This document shows, piece by piece, positions 1 through 9,394 of a stretch of DNA of 64,000 nucleotides (position 1 is the first letter of the stretch; each line of letters opens with the position of its first letter). The DNA lies in the NCBI RefSeq assembly GCF_000282315.2, contig NZ_AKJN02000006.1, forward strand, positions 2,294,001-2,358,000, given 5' to 3'. The stretch comes from Pseudomonas sp. GM41(2012) (GTDB lineage: Bacteria > Pseudomonadota > Gammaproteobacteria > Pseudomonadales > Pseudomonadaceae). The notes beneath the pieces were generated by a model, which ran no database searches, was not told where the DNA came from, and saw nothing but the letters and a program-made list of their open reading frames with translations. The translations under genes and the position numbers were made by a program.

Positions 1-32
1 GGTTTCTATCCTGGCGCTGACGACGAAGAGAC

Positions 33-1241
33 CTAGTCCTGGCTCACAGCGCCAATCTTGTGCACCGACAAGTCAGCGCCGTAATACTCTTCTTCCTGAC
101 TCAGACGCAGACCATGGAACGCCTTGATCGTGCCATACACGGCAAAGCCACCCGCCAGCGCCACAACCACCCCCAACGCAGTGCCGATCAACTGGCTGAT
201 CAGACTCACGCCGCCCAGCCCACCCAACGCGCTCTGGCCAAAAATGCCGCAGGCGATTCCGCCCCAGACGCCACACAAACCATGCAATGGCCAAACCCCC
301 AACACATCGTCGATGCGCCATTTGACTTGAGCCGCAGTGAAGCACCAGACAAACAGTGCGCCGGCGATAACGCCAGTGATCAGCGCGCCCACCGGGTGCA
401 TCAGATCGGAACCGGCACAGATCGCCACCAGCCCGGCCAACGGGCCGTTATGCAGAAAGCCCGGGTCATTGCGCCCGACGACCAGCGCCGCCACGGTACC
501 GCCGACCATGGCCATCAGCGAGTTCACCGCCACCAGTCCGCTGACACCTTGCAGGGTTTGCGCGCTCATCACGTTGAAACCGAACCAGCCAACGATCAGG
601 ATCCACGACCCCAGCGCCAAAAAGGGAATGCTCGAGGGCGCGAACGCCACCAGTCGCCCTTCGCGATAACGACCATTGCGCGGCCCGAGCAACAACACCG
701 CGGCCAGCGCCAGCCAACCGCCCATGGCGTGGACCACTACCGAGCCGGCGAAATCATGGAAGCTGGCACCAAAGTGCTGCAGCAACCAGGCTTGCAGGCC
801 AAAGTTGCCGTTCCAGATCATGCCCTCGAAGAACGGATAGATGAACGCCACGATCAGTGCCGTCGCGCACAATTGCGGGACAAACCGGGCACGCTCGGCG
901 ATGCCGCCGGAAATGATCGCGGGTATCGCCGCAGCAAAGGTCAGCAGGAAGAAAAACTTCACCAGCCCATAGCCATGATCAGCATTGATCACCGCCGCCG
1001 GTTGCATGAAGGTCACCCCATAGGAAATCCAATAGCCTATAAAGAAGTAGGCCAGGGTCGAAATGGCGAAGTCGCTGAGAATCTTCGACAAGGCATTGAC
1101 CTGGTTCTTTTGTCGAACCGTGCCGACTTCAAGAAAGGCGAAACCGGCGTGCATCGCCAGCACCATGACCGCGCCGATCAGAATGAACAACGTATTGGAG
1201 CTATGGACCAGACTGTCCACAGCGCTTTGCAGATTTTCCAT
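33..1241 (-). CDS. amt: Ammonium transporter, Amt family
   Basis: This 402-residue inner-membrane protein conducts ammonium/ammonia. It has the length and the string of about eleven hydrophobic helices expected of Amt channels. The two pore histidines are visible as His171 in VVHAMGG and His320 in PLHGLCGVWGG. The short C-terminal tail (EEEYYGADLSVHKIG) matches the cytoplasmic tail that contacts PII proteins in the family. The start at ATG 1241 reads MENLQSAVDSL, with no long leader. It is not paired with a visible glnK, unlike the classical glnK-amtB operon, so it may be a secondary Amt copy. Regulation cannot be read with confidence: no convincing sigma-54 site lies upstream. I am sure of the family; the exact paralogue is open. 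Confidence 0.93.
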   Translation of the reverse strand: MENLQSAVDSLVHSSNTLFILIGAVMVLAMHAGFAFLEVGTVRQKNQVNALSKILSDFAISTLAYFFIGYWISYGVTFMQPAAVINADHGYGLVKFFFLLTFAAAIPAIISGGIAERARFVPQLCATALIVAFIYPFFEGMIWNGNFGLQAWLLQHFGASFHDFAGSVVVHAMGGWLALAAVLLLGPRNGRYREGRLVAFAPSSIPFLALGSWILIVGWFGFNVMSAQTLQGVSGLVAVNSLMAMVGGTVAALVVGRNDPGFLHNGPLAGLVAICAGSDLMHPVGALITGVIAGALFVWCFTAAQVKWRIDDVLGVWPLHGLCGVWGGIACGIFGQSALGGLGGVSLISQLIGTALGVVVALAGGFAVYGTIKAFHGLRLSQEEEYYGADLSVHKIGAVSQD

Positions 1242-1547
1242 GGGGTTGGCAGACCTGAAGGCTAAAAAAGCACCAAAGCAGTTCGCGCAGACAATTCATG
1301 CACCAAGTTGCGACTTGCCGGGATCAGCAGATTGATCCCGATGAGCCAGTTTGGCGCACAAGGTTGGAACCTTTGCGCGAGTTTTGATTATTTGAGATAA
1401 GGTTTTACTCGAATCCTGCCCGGCAACAGCGCAACGGCGCAGGCAGACGCACCACGACGTAGCAAAAGTTGTACCAGTCATTTGTACTGAACCTTCGCGC
1501 AAGGCTCATACTCGAACGTTTCAGAAGCCACTTACGGAGATCCACCC
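1242..1547. other. Divergent intergenic region, amt / DUF883 operon
   Basis: About 306 bases separate the divergent amt and DUF883 genes. A perfect small hairpin (CGGGATCA...TGATCCCG) lies at about 1319-1340. A ribosome binding site (GGAGATC) precedes the start at 1548. I see no additional coding sequence. Promoters for both directions should be here, but I cannot place them convincingly. Confidence 0.5.
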
Positions 1548-1862
1548 ATGGCCAGCATCAAGGCAAAGACTGCTCAAGAAATCCTGATGAATGATTTTCA
1601 GACTCTGGTCAGCGACACCGAACGGTTGCTGGAACACACTGCAACGCTGGCCGGCGATCAGGCTGATGAGCTGCGCGAGCAAATCCACGACAGTCTGATG
1701 CGTGCCCGCGAAACCTTGAAATTGACCGAAGACTCCCTGCGCGAACGCAGCAAGGCCGCCGTTACCGCCACCGAAGACTATGTCCAGGCCAACCCATGGC
1801 AATCGGTCGGGATCGCTGCCGGCGTGGGTTTCCTGCTTGGCTTGCTGGCCACTCGGCGCTGA
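1548..1862 (+). CDS. DUF883 family (ElaB/YqjD-like) membrane-anchored protein
   Basis: This is a 104-residue protein. A long charged amphipathic helix (residues about 5-75, with repeated E, R and A) is followed by a C-terminal glycine-rich transmembrane stretch (SVGIAAGVGFLLGLLATRR). That is the standard architecture of ElaB/YgaM/YqjD proteins, which sit in the inner membrane by their C-terminus; E. coli YqjD and ElaB associate with ribosomes in stationary phase. The stop is one base away from the next ATG, so it heads a three-gene operon resembling E. coli yqjD-yqjE-yqjK. The start at 1548 is supported by GGAGATC upstream. The family call is firm; the role in this organism is inferred. Confidence 0.88.
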   Translation: MASIKAKTAQEILMNDFQTLVSDTERLLEHTATLAGDQADELREQIHDSLMRARETLKLTEDSLRERSKAAVTATEDYVQANPWQSVGIAAGVGFLLGLLATRR

Positions 1863-1863
1863 T

Positions 1864-2253
1864 ATGGCGATCGGCGAATCCGGCTCGTCCGCGACGGGCC
1901 CAAGCTCCTCACCGCGGCGCCTGGGTGCTGCGTTTCTTGGACTTTTGCACAGCCATGTCGAACTGTTCGGCATCGAATTGCAGGAACAAAAAGCCCGCAC
2001 GGTAAGCCTGTTGCTGTTCGCAGGCCTGGCGCTGGTTTTTGCCTTGTTGTTGCTGGTGGGGTTGTCGACGCTGGTGTTGATCCTGTTTTGGGACACCTAT
2101 CGCCTGGCGGCCATCATCGGGCTCTGTGTTTTCTACACACTTGCGGCCATTTTCTGTGCGATGCGCTTGAGAGCGGCGATTTTCGATGAATCCTCGCCCT
2201 TCCACGGCACCCTGGAAGAGTTGGCCAACGATCGGGAGCGTCTGCTGCCATGA
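1864..2253 (+). CDS. YqjE-like membrane protein (Pfam 'holin superfamily III' type)
   Basis: This is a 129-residue protein with a polar N-terminus (about 1-20) and two closely spaced hydrophobic helices (about 45-70 and 75-100), the usual form of YqjE proteins. The family is often named 'phage holin', but nothing phage-like surrounds it. I chose the ATG at 1864, one base after the preceding stop, rather than an upstream in-frame ATG buried in the DUF883 gene; coupling with the first gene is therefore likely. The end overlaps the next start by ATGA. The function is unknown; co-occurrence with DUF883 suggests a membrane or stationary-phase stress role. Confidence 0.82.
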   Translation: MAIGESGSSATGPSSSPRRLGAAFLGLLHSHVELFGIELQEQKARTVSLLLFAGLALVFALLLLVGLSTLVLILFWDTYRLAAIIGLCVFYTLAAIFCAMRLRAAIFDESSPFHGTLEELANDRERLLP

Positions 2254-2591
2254 GCCTGCCTGAACTGCCTCACAACAGCTCGCGCACCGAAATGCGCAAA
2301 GCGCTGATTCGCCTGCGCATGGAAATGCATCGTCAGGAAATCCGCCACGAATCCGCGCAACTGCTGCAACCCTTGCAGCGCGTGCGCGGGATGACGCAAA
2401 ACCTGCAGGATGGCTTCGGCATCAAGCATGCTCCACTCTGGGGCGTGGCAGCTGTCACCTTGCTGGGCTTTCTGACGGGCAAAGGCGCCAAGAGCGGTGG
2501 CGTCACCAGCCTCACTCGACTGGTTCGTCTGGGCGCCACGCTGGGGCCATTAATCAAGCTGGTCATGCAAGGCTCTTCGCGTCACCACTAA
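2250..2591 (+). CDS. Small conserved protein, third gene of the DUF883-YqjE operon
   Basis: This is a 113-residue protein that begins with an arginine-rich amphipathic segment (about 12-45). A moderately hydrophobic segment follows (about 60-78, VAAVTLLGFLTGKGAK), and the C-terminus ends in paired histidines. It occupies the place of yqjK in the E. coli arrangement, but I do not recognise a specific domain. The start overlaps the previous stop (ATGA at 2250-2253), indicating translational coupling. A perfect 10-bp-stem hairpin follows at 2624-2655. Hypothetical membrane-associated protein. Confidence 0.75.
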   Translation: MSLPELPHNSSRTEMRKALIRLRMEMHRQEIRHESAQLLQPLQRVRGMTQNLQDGFGIKHAPLWGVAAVTLLGFLTGKGAKSGGVTSLTRLVRLGATLGPLIKLVMQGSSRHH

Positions 2592-2906
2592 GGCCGCTAT
2601 CTGGCTGCATTCTTGCCACATCGGGATTGAACCTCTCTATCGAGGGGTTCAATCCTGCGCGCCTATCCGGTGAACAGGTTTTATCGACAACAAGACCTGA
2701 CCAAGGAGGCCTCGTGATTGACGCCGCCGGGCTGTAGGAGCCGAGCTTGCTCGCGATGACGGCAGTTCACTCGATGTTGTAGCGCCTGATACACCGTCAT
2801 CGCCGGCAAGCCGCGCTCCTACAGGTGTGTGCGTGTTTTTCGCTTGCAGGTCCGGACGTGAACCCGGAAGCTTAAGCAATCAGTCACCTGACGGAGAGAT
2901 CCAGCC
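2592..2906. other. Intergenic region with hairpin and palindromic repeat
   Basis: This 315-base stretch holds a perfect inverted repeat GGATTGAACC/GGTTCAATCC (2624-2633 and 2646-2655). Because no T-run follows, it is an unclear terminator. It also holds a REP-like palindromic element (2732-2824) and the ribosome binding site of the next gene (GGAGAG near 2892). No gene is evident. Confidence 0.6.
2732..2824. repeat. REP-like paired palindromic element (TGTAGGAGC type)
   Basis: Two inverted arms, CTGTAGGAGCCGAGCTTGCT and its approximate complement ending GCGCTCCTACAG, flank an about 45-base spacer. The core 'GTAGGAGC..GC(T/C)CGCGATG' recurs at many intergenic sites in this window, always between genes. 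Confidence 0.75.
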
Positions 2907-4235
2907 TTGGATTGGCAAACCCTGCTTACTCGTGAACGCCTCGGAAAGCCTCTGCACAGCCCGGAAGAACTCGGCCGCAGTCCTTTCCACAAAGACCACG
3001 ACCGGATCATTTTCTCGGGCGCGTTTCGCCGCCTCGGGCGCAAGACCCAGGTCCATCCGGTCACCAGCAACGATCATATCCACACGCGCCTGACCCATTC
3101 GCTGGAAGTCAGCTGCGTCGGCCGTTCGCTGGGCATGCGCGTCGGCGAAACCATCCGCAGCGCCCTGCCGGACTGGTGCGAGCCCAGCGACCTGGGGATG
3201 GTGGTGCAATCGGCTTGCCTGGCCCATGACATCGGCAATCCGCCCTTCGGCCACTCCGGCGAAGACGCGATTCGCCACTGGTTCCAGCAAGCCGCCGGTC
3301 GTGGCTGGCTGGATGCGATGAGCGAAGTCGAACGCAATGACTTCCTCAATTTCGAAGGCAACGCCCAAGGCTTCCGGGTACTCACCCAGCTGGAATATCA
3401 CCAGTTCGACGGCGGCACCCGGCTGACCTACGCCACGCTGGGCACTTATCTGAAGTACCCATGGACGGCAAAACACGCGGACTCACTGGGCTACAAGAAA
3501 CACAAGTTCGGCTGCTATCAGAGCGAACTACCGCTTCTGGAACAAATCGCCCATAAACTCGGCCTGCCGCAACTCGAGGAGCAGCGTTGGGCGCGCCATC
3601 CGCTGGTGTATCTGATGGAAGCCGCCGATGACATCTGTTACGCGCTGATCGATCTGGAAGACGGTCTGGAAATGGAGTTGCTGGAGTACGCCGAAGTCGA
3701 GTCCCTGTTGCTGGACCTTGTGGGTGATGACCTGCCGGAAACCTATCGCCAGCTTGGTCCACAGGATTCGCGCCGGCGCAAACTGGCGATCCTGCGAGGC
3801 AAAGCCATTGAACACCTGACCAACGCCGCAGCACGGGCCTTTGTCGAGCAACAGGACGCTTTGCTGACCGGCACGCTGCCCGGTGATCTGGTGGAGCACA
3901 TGCACGGCCCTGCCAAGCGTTGCGTCTTGAATGCGAAGGACATGGCGCGGAAAAAAATCTTCCAGGACAAGCGCAAGACCCTGCATGAAATCGGCGCGTA
4001 CACCACGCTGGAAATCCTGCTCAACGCCTTCTGCGGCGCGGCACTGGAACAACATAACGGTCGAACGCCGTCCTTCAAGAGTCGCCGAGTCCTCGACCTG
4101 TTGGGTAACAATGCGCCCGATCCTCACAGCCCATTGCACGCCTCGTTTCTACGGATGATTGACTTCATCGCCGGCATGACCGACAGCTATGCCAGCGAAA
4201 TGGCGTTGGAGATGACCGGTCGTTCGAGCCACTGA
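2907..4235 (+). CDS. dgt: Deoxyguanosinetriphosphate triphosphohydrolase-like HD protein
   Basis: This 442-residue cytoplasmic HD-domain enzyme is predicted to hydrolyse dGTP (or other dNTPs) to the nucleoside and triphosphate. The HD metal-site motifs are visible: THSLEV (the H of H...HD...D) at about residues 70-75, and [15 protein letters not shown] at about 109-123. The start is TTG at 2907, chosen because GGAGAG lies about ten bases upstream and the protein begins [13 protein letters not shown] like other family members. The N-terminal [14 protein letters not shown] segment is typical of dGTPase-like proteins. It appears to be a single-gene unit. Substrate specificity within the family cannot be read from sequence. 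Confidence 0.88.
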   Translation: MDWQTLLTRERLGKPLHSPEELGRSPFHKDHDRIIFSGAFRRLGRKTQVHPVTSNDHIHTRLTHSLEVSCVGRSLGMRVGETIRSALPDWCEPSDLGMVVQSACLAHDIGNPPFGHSGEDAIRHWFQQAAGRGWLDAMSEVERNDFLNFEGNAQGFRVLTQLEYHQFDGGTRLTYATLGTYLKYPWTAKHADSLGYKKHKFGCYQSELPLLEQIAHKLGLPQLEEQRWARHPLVYLMEAADDICYALIDLEDGLEMELLEYAEVESLLLDLVGDDLPETYRQLGPQDSRRRKLAILRGKAIEHLTNAAARAFVEQQDALLTGTLPGDLVEHMHGPAKRCVLNAKDMARKKIFQDKRKTLHEIGAYTTLEILLNAFCGAALEQHNGRTPSFKSRRVLDLLGNNAPDPHSPLHASFLRMIDFIAGMTDSYASEMALEMTGRSSH

Positions 4236-4406
4236 TGAGACCCGGGTGATCAGCCATTACGTCGCCTGCAATGGTTGGTTTGCCTCTCAAACCCCAAGTG
4301 CACTCAACGTTCGCCGAATCCCCCTACAACATGCGCTGAGCTAACTGATCGATTATTCGGTAACTTCGCGAAATAATCTCGCTTCCTTCAGTTCGACAGA
4401 AGAAGC

Positions 4407-4811
4407 GTGAATACTCCTATGTTCAAAGACGATCTGCGCATCTTGCTGGTGGAAGATCACCCCTTCCAACTCCGGGCGACTCAATACCTGCTTGAGAGTT
4501 ACGGTTTCACCCAACTGACCACCACCGACAGTGCCGATGGCGCCTTGCAACAAATGCTCAAGGCTGTGCAACCGTTTGATATTCTTTTGTGCGATCAATG
4601 TCTGCCAGACCTCTGCGGGCTTGATCTGGTCGAATTTGCCAGCCGCCGAGGGATGATCAGACAGGCAATACTGTTAAGTAGTCTGACATCCGCCGAACTG
4701 GATGAACTTGAAAAAAAGGCCAATGAACACGGACTGCCATTATTGGGGTACTTGATCAAACCGCTGAAACAATCCGAATTTAGAAACCTGTTGACCTTGG
4801 CCTCATTGTAA
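4407..4811 (+). CDS. Stand-alone receiver-domain protein, RocR-REC-like
   Basis: This is a 134-residue protein consisting only of a response-regulator receiver domain. Acidic residues Glu16/Asp17 (VEDHPF), phospho-acceptor Asp63 (LLCDQCLPD), Ser91 and the Lys118-Pro119 pair are all present. The opening RILLVEDHPFQ and the position beside a BvgS/RocS-like kinase recall the receiver half of RocR from the P. aeruginosa Roc system, but the EAL phosphodiesterase half is absent. The start is GTG 4407 (AGAAGAAG upstream); ATG 4419 is an alternative. It could act as a phosphate sink or a protein-interaction output for the kinase encoded at 5701. The domain call is secure; the role is inferred. Confidence 0.8.
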   Translation: MNTPMFKDDLRILLVEDHPFQLRATQYLLESYGFTQLTTTDSADGALQQMLKAVQPFDILLCDQCLPDLCGLDLVEFASRRGMIRQAILLSSLTSAELDELEKKANEHGLPLLGYLIKPLKQSEFRNLLTLASL

Positions 4812-5065
4812 AAAATCGCATAACAAACACACTAAAAACTCAGTCAAAATACAACTCAAAACTTACAATTAAAGACTTTCAACCTCTCGACTAACCCTCA
4901 ACAACCTTTACCCGTCTTCATAAAAACCTAGTTGATACGTAGTCCCATTCCTCTTCAGTTGTAGGATTGCTCCTATATTGCCGCTGCAGGTCCGTCAGCT
5001 CATGCGTCGCCTCAACTATCTGAGCTAAGGTGCGCGCTTTATTAGAGCTCGTATGGGATTTGATT
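4812..5065. promoter_or_regulatory. AT-rich upstream region of the response regulator gene
   Basis: About 250 bases of clearly lower GC than the surroundings, with many A-tracts between 4810 and 4940, precede the LuxR-type regulator gene. This kind of region commonly binds regulators or H-NS-like proteins. I see no ORF and no confident promoter hexamers. GTG 5030 is an in-frame alternative start for the regulator. Confidence 0.35.
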
Positions 5066-5692
5066 ATGAACTCCGTTTTTATTGTCGACGATCACCCTGT
5101 CATCCGCCTTGCCGTCAGAATGTTGCTTGAACATGAAGGTTACAAAGTCGTCGGCGAAACTGATAATGGGGTCGACGCCATGCAGATGGTTCGCGAATGC
5201 ATGCCTGACCTGGTCATTCTCGACATCAGCATTCCGAAACTGGATGGGCTGGAAGTTCTCGCCCGTTTCAACGCAATGAGTACCCGCCTTAAAACATTGG
5301 TATTAACAGCACAATCCCCGACACTTTTTGGTATTCGTTGCATGCAGTCCGGCGCATCGGGATATGTGTGCAAACAGGAAGACCTGAGCGAACTGGTCAG
5401 CGCTATAAAAGCGGTATTGTCAGGTTACAACTACTTCCCAAGCCAGGCCTTGAATCCTGTTCGCAGTGATGACGCGCGTTTCGACGACCTGGAACTGTTC
5501 AAGTCAGTCAATGACCGGGAACTGATGGTATTGCAACTCTTCGCCCAAGGCCGCACCAACAAGGAAATTGCCAAAGGCATGTTTCTGAGCAACAAGACTG
5601 TCAGCACTTACAAAAAACGCCTCATGCAAAAACTCAAAGCCAAATCCCTGGTTGAACTCATCGATATGGCAAAACGTAACGCGTTAGTGTGA
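5066..5692 (+). CDS. LuxR/NarL-type response regulator (BvgA/RocA-like)
   Basis: This is a 208-residue DNA-binding response regulator. The receiver domain spans about 1-120, with Asp8/Asp9, phospho-acceptor Asp53 (LDISIPKLDG) and Lys103. The C-terminal LuxR helix-turn-helix spans about 145-205 (RELMVLQLFAQGRTNKEIA, then NKTVSTYKKRL). It closely resembles BvgA, EvgA and RocA1. I chose ATG 5066, which begins directly with MNSVFIVDDHPV. The gene ends eight bases before the hybrid kinase ATG at 5701, so the two are surely an operon and very likely cognate partners. Its targets cannot be predicted from sequence; RocA-type regulators control fimbriae and efflux genes in P. aeruginosa. Confidence 0.88.
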   Translation: MNSVFIVDDHPVIRLAVRMLLEHEGYKVVGETDNGVDAMQMVRECMPDLVILDISIPKLDGLEVLARFNAMSTRLKTLVLTAQSPTLFGIRCMQSGASGYVCKQEDLSELVSAIKAVLSGYNYFPSQALNPVRSDDARFDDLELFKSVNDRELMVLQLFAQGRTNKEIAKGMFLSNKTVSTYKKRLMQKLKAKSLVELIDMAKRNALV

Positions 5693-5700
5693 GAGACAGG

Positions 5701-8700
5701 ATGCCCAGTCGTATAAAGGATTATCTGACACTCATGGCCGCAGGTTTATGCCTGAACACCTCAGTGGCCACTGCGCAGACCGTCAGCGAGAACTACACCC
5801 TGATAAGTCGCTCGATGGCCGGACACCAGGAAGTCCAACTGGATAAATCACAACGACAATGGATCGAGCATAAACGGGAACTGATCCTGGGCACGTCAGC
5901 CCCGGACTACCCCCCTTTCGACCTGACCATCAGTGGTCACGACTATGAAGGCTTTACCGCCGATTACGCAGGTATCCTTGGCAAAACAACCGGTTTACCC
6001 ATCAAGGTTCTGCGCTTTGCGTCGCGGGAGGCCGCGATCGAGGCACTCGAAAACGGTGAGATCGATTTGCTGGGCACTGCCAATGGATTCGAAGCTCACA
6101 ACGCTGACATCGTACTTTCCACCCCCTACGCCGTAGACCAGCCGGTTCTGGTGACACGCGAAGGTGAAACCAGATCCTTGACCGATGGCCTGGCCGGTCT
6201 GCGGCTGAGCATGGTGTATCACTATTTGCCGCTGGAGGAGGTCAAGGCAATGTATCCGGGGGCGATCATCACGTCCTTTCCGTCCTACCAGAATGCGATC
6301 AATGCCGTGGCCTTCGACCAGGCTGACGTTTTTCTGGGTGACACCATTTCCACCCATTACATGATCAACAAGGGCTATCTGAACAACATCCGCATGGCGA
6401 ACTTCGGTAAACACGAAGCCCATGGTTTCAGCTTTGCCGTGCATAAAGACAACCCGCAGCTGCTCGCCATCATCAATGCAATGCTCATCGCCATCCCCAC
6501 CAGCGAACGAGACAACATTGCCAAACGCTGGAGTGCCGGCAGTGACATGCTGCTTACCGATCAAAAACTGCAACTCACCCACAACGAGGAACGCTGGCTG
6601 GCGCAACACCCGGTAGTGCGTGTGGTGGTCAATGAGGCTTTTGCGCCGCTGACGTTTTTCGACAGTGATGGCAACTTCCGTGGAGTTACCGCTGATTTGC
6701 TAGAGCTGATCAGATTGCGCACCGGTTTGCGCTTCGACATCCATCGCAGCCGCAGTGATGAGGAGATGATCGAGCAGATCAGGGACAACAAGGTCGACTT
6801 GATCGCCGCGCTGCTCCCCAGCGCCCAACGTGAAGCGACGTTGAACTTTACCCGCCCCTACCTGCAAAACTCCTTTGTCCTGCTGACTCGCAAAGCCGCC
6901 GACAGCCCGACTAGCCTTGCGCAGTTACAGGACAAACGCCTGGCAATTGCCCAAGGCAATCCCCTGGTAGATTACCTGCGCAGCGAGTTCCCGCGGATCA
7001 GGCTGATTGAAACCCCGGACACGTTCAGCGCCGTGGAGTTGCTGGCCGAGGGCAAGGCAGAAGGTGCGGTGAATTCACTGGTGATTGCCAACTACTTCAT
7101 CTCATCGCAGCTCTTCGAGCACACCCTTCAAATCACTACCACCATCGGCACCCGGCAGGCTGCGTTTTCCCTGGCCACAGGCCGGGAAGCCAAAGAACTG
7201 AACACTATCCTCAACAAGGCGCTGCTGAGCATTGCGCCGGAAGAACTGGGCATCATCAACAGCCGTTGGCGCGGCTATTCGGCGTCCTCGCAAAGTACCT
7301 GGCGCAACTATCACCGGCTGTTCTACCAAATCGTTATCGGTGCCGGGGTGCTGCTGCTGATTTCCGTTACCTGGAACGCTTACATGCGTCGCCAGATAAA
7401 GCAGCGTCAAGCAGCCGAGCGCGCGTTGAACGATCAGTTCGAATTCATGCGATCACTGGTCAACGGGACGCCTCATCCCATCTACGTCCGCGATCGCCAG
7501 GGACTGCTGCAAAGCTGCAACGACAGTTACCTGGAAGCCTTCAGCACGAGACGTGAAGAGGTCATCGGCAAAGGCGTCATGCAAGGCAACATGAGCAATG
7601 CATTCGAAGCCCGGGAATATCAGGCCGATTACCAGCGCGTCGTGGCCGAGGGCATACCGCTGATTCTCGATCGCGCGCTGCACATCGGCGACCGCAGGCT
7701 GACGATTTACCACTGGATTCTTCCCTACCGTGATTCGAGTGGCGAGGTACAAGGCATCATTGGCGGCTGGATCGACATCAGCGAACGGCGGCAACTGTTC
7801 GATGATCTGCGCTATGCCAAAGAGCGCGCCGATGAAGCCAACCGCGCCAAAACCACTTTTCTGGCGACCATGAGCCATGAAATCCGCACCCCGATGAATG
7901 CAGTCATCGGCATGCTCGAACTCACGCTCAAGCGCATCGATCATAAGCATCCGGATCGCCCGGCCATCGACGTGGCGTACAACTCGGCGAAGGACCTGCT
8001 GGAGCTGATCGGAGACATTCTCGACATTGCACGGATTGAATCCGGACAGCTGAGCCTGAGCCCGGAACGGGTCAATCCCAGTGAAATCGTGGCCTCGGTG
8101 GTGCGGGTCTTCGATGGACTGGCGCGCCAGAAAAGTCTCCGGCTGCTGCTGGAATTTCGCCCTGCCAATCCGGGGTTTGATGTCCTGTTGGACCCGATGC
8201 GCTTCAAACAGGTGCTGTCCAACCTGGTGAGCAACGCCATCAAGTTTACCGAGCACGGCCAAATCAGGATCATCGTCGACCTGCAGCCGACCGCCGAGCC
8301 TGAGCGGGTCCGGATGCTGTTGCAGGTTCACGACAGCGGCATAGGGATCAGTGAACAGGATCAGCAGCGGTTGTTCGAACCTTTTGCTCAGGCCGATCAC
8401 TCCGGGCAGTCAGCCAGAGGTGGTGCGGGGCTTGGGCTGGTGATCAGCCGCAGCCTGTGCGAAATGATGGGCGGCAGCCTGCAATTGAGCAGCCAGCCGG
8501 GTGTCGGCACTCACGTCGAGGTGTCATTGCACCTGGCAACACTGCCATTCGTACAGAGGCCGGAGACGGCTGAAGCGCAAATCCGCACCACGACGATTCC
8601 CTTGAATGTTCTCGTGGTCGACGATCACCCCGCCAATCGCTTGCTCATGTGCCAGCAACTGGAGTTTCTGGGCCACCGATTCAGCGTCGCGCCGGATGGC

Positions 8701-9345
8701 CAGGCGGGATTTCAGGCATGGGAAGCCGAGCCGTTCGATCTGGTGATTGCCGATTGCAACATGCCGGTCATGAACGGCTACGAACTGGCCCGCGCCATTC
8801 GCCGACATGAACAAAAAATGCACCGCCCGCCCTGTACCGTGCTGGGTTTTACCGCCAACGCACAACCGGAAGAAATACAACGCTGCAAACAAGCCGGGAT
8901 GGACGACTGCCTGTTCAAGCCCCTGACCCTGACAGCCTTGAGTCAGTGGATTGAAGGTATCAGGCCAACCGTCCGCGATCCCGCGTTCAGCCTGCAAGGA
9001 TTGCGTCTTTTGACCGGCGGAGATCCGGTATTGGACCAGCGATTGTTGACCGAACTGTTGAACAGCAACCGTCTGGATCGACAAGAACTGCTGGCGCTGT
9101 CCCCCTCCAAAGAACCCCAGCCATTTCTCGACGTCGCCCACAAAATCAAGGGCGCCGCCCGAATCGTCCAGGCGTCCCGGGTGATCGACAGCTGCGAGGC
9201 GATGGAAAAGGCCTGCCATGAAGTGTTCCATCACCACGAAGTGGCCAATTGCAGCAAGGCTATAGAGCGCGCCCTGCTCGAACTGGAGCAAGCATTGCAG
9301 CAACAGATCGGACAAAACGACAAAAGCAGAATGACAGAGCCTTAA
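5701..9345 (+). CDS. BvgS/RocS-like hybrid sensor histidine kinase
   Basis: This is a 1214-residue inner-membrane phosphorelay sensor. A signal peptide (about 1-25, ending SVATAQ) precedes two tandem periplasmic solute-binding (Venus flytrap) domains, at about 45-275 and 300-520. One transmembrane helix follows (about 545-565), then a PAS domain (about 580-700). HisKA carries His726 in FLATMSHEIRTPMN. The HATPase domain has GAGLGLVIS, the receiver has Asp1018 (IADCNMPVMNG), and a C-terminal Hpt domain has His1147 (AHKIKGAAR). This is exactly the BvgS/EvgS/RocS plan, so a His-Asp-His-Asp relay to the regulator at 5066 is expected. I prefer ATG 5701 over GTG 5689. The ligand is unknown. Confidence 0.9.
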   Translation: MPSRIKDYLTLMAAGLCLNTSVATAQTVSENYTLISRSMAGHQEVQLDKSQRQWIEHKRELILGTSAPDYPPFDLTISGHDYEGFTADYAGILGKTTGLPIKVLRFASREAAIEALENGEIDLLGTANGFEAHNADIVLSTPYAVDQPVLVTREGETRSLTDGLAGLRLSMVYHYLPLEEVKAMYPGAIITSFPSYQNAINAVAFDQADVFLGDTISTHYMINKGYLNNIRMANFGKHEAHGFSFAVHKDNPQLLAIINAMLIAIPTSERDNIAKRWSAGSDMLLTDQKLQLTHNEERWLAQHPVVRVVVNEAFAPLTFFDSDGNFRGVTADLLELIRLRTGLRFDIHRSRSDEEMIEQIRDNKVDLIAALLPSAQREATLNFTRPYLQNSFVLLTRKAADSPTSLAQLQDKRLAIAQGNPLVDYLRSEFPRIRLIETPDTFSAVELLAEGKAEGAVNSLVIANYFISSQLFEHTLQITTTIGTRQAAFSLATGREAKELNTILNKALLSIAPEELGIINSRWRGYSASSQSTWRNYHRLFYQIVIGAGVLLLISVTWNAYMRRQIKQRQAAERALNDQFEFMRSLVNGTPHPIYVRDRQGLLQSCNDSYLEAFSTRREEVIGKGVMQGNMSNAFEAREYQADYQRVVAEGIPLILDRALHIGDRRLTIYHWILPYRDSSGEVQGIIGGWIDISERRQLFDDLRYAKERADEANRAKTTFLATMSHEIRTPMNAVIGMLELTLKRIDHKHPDRPAIDVAYNSAKDLLELIGDILDIARIESGQLSLSPERVNPSEIVASVVRVFDGLARQKSLRLLLEFRPANPGFDVLLDPMRFKQVLSNLVSNAIKFTEHGQIRIIVDLQPTAEPERVRMLLQVHDSGIGISEQDQQRLFEPFAQADHSGQSARGGAGLGLVISRSLCEMMGGSLQLSSQPGVGTHVEVSLHLATLPFVQRPETAEAQIRTTTIPLNVLVVDDHPANRLLMCQQLEFLGHRFSVAPDGQAGFQAWEAEPFDLVIADCNMPVMNGYELARAIRRHEQKMHRPPCTVLGFTANAQPEEIQRCKQAGMDDCLFKPLTLTALSQWIEGIRPTVRDPAFSLQGLRLLTGGDPVLDQRLLTELLNSNRLDRQELLALSPSKEPQPFLDVAHKIKGAARIVQASRVIDSCEAMEKACHEVFHHHEVANCSKAIERALLELEQALQQQIGQNDKSRMTEP

Positions 9346-9394
9346 CTATGCTTGGACGCTGAGCAGTGCGTTAACCATCATGGAGAGACCTGCA

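Noticed and set aside
1..36. Possible 3' end of a plus-strand gene (reads ...GFYPGADDEET-stop)
   Set aside because: Only eleven codons are visible, overlapping the amt stop; nothing identifies a gene.
60..1265. 401-codon open frame on the plus strand opposite amt
   Set aside because: It is antisense to a clear Amt gene, very rich in Gln, His and Arg, and has no domain; it is a shadow of GC-rich coding DNA.
1245..1280. Sigma-54-like GG-N10-GC pattern upstream of amt
   Set aside because: The hexamers match poorly (TGGTGC, TTAGC) and the implied transcript would leave no room for a ribosome site.
1864..2253. Reading the YqjE-like gene as a phage holin and hence a prophage remnant
   Set aside because: The holin name comes from the Pfam superfamily; neighbours are the DUF883-YqjK-type stress operon and no phage gene is nearby.
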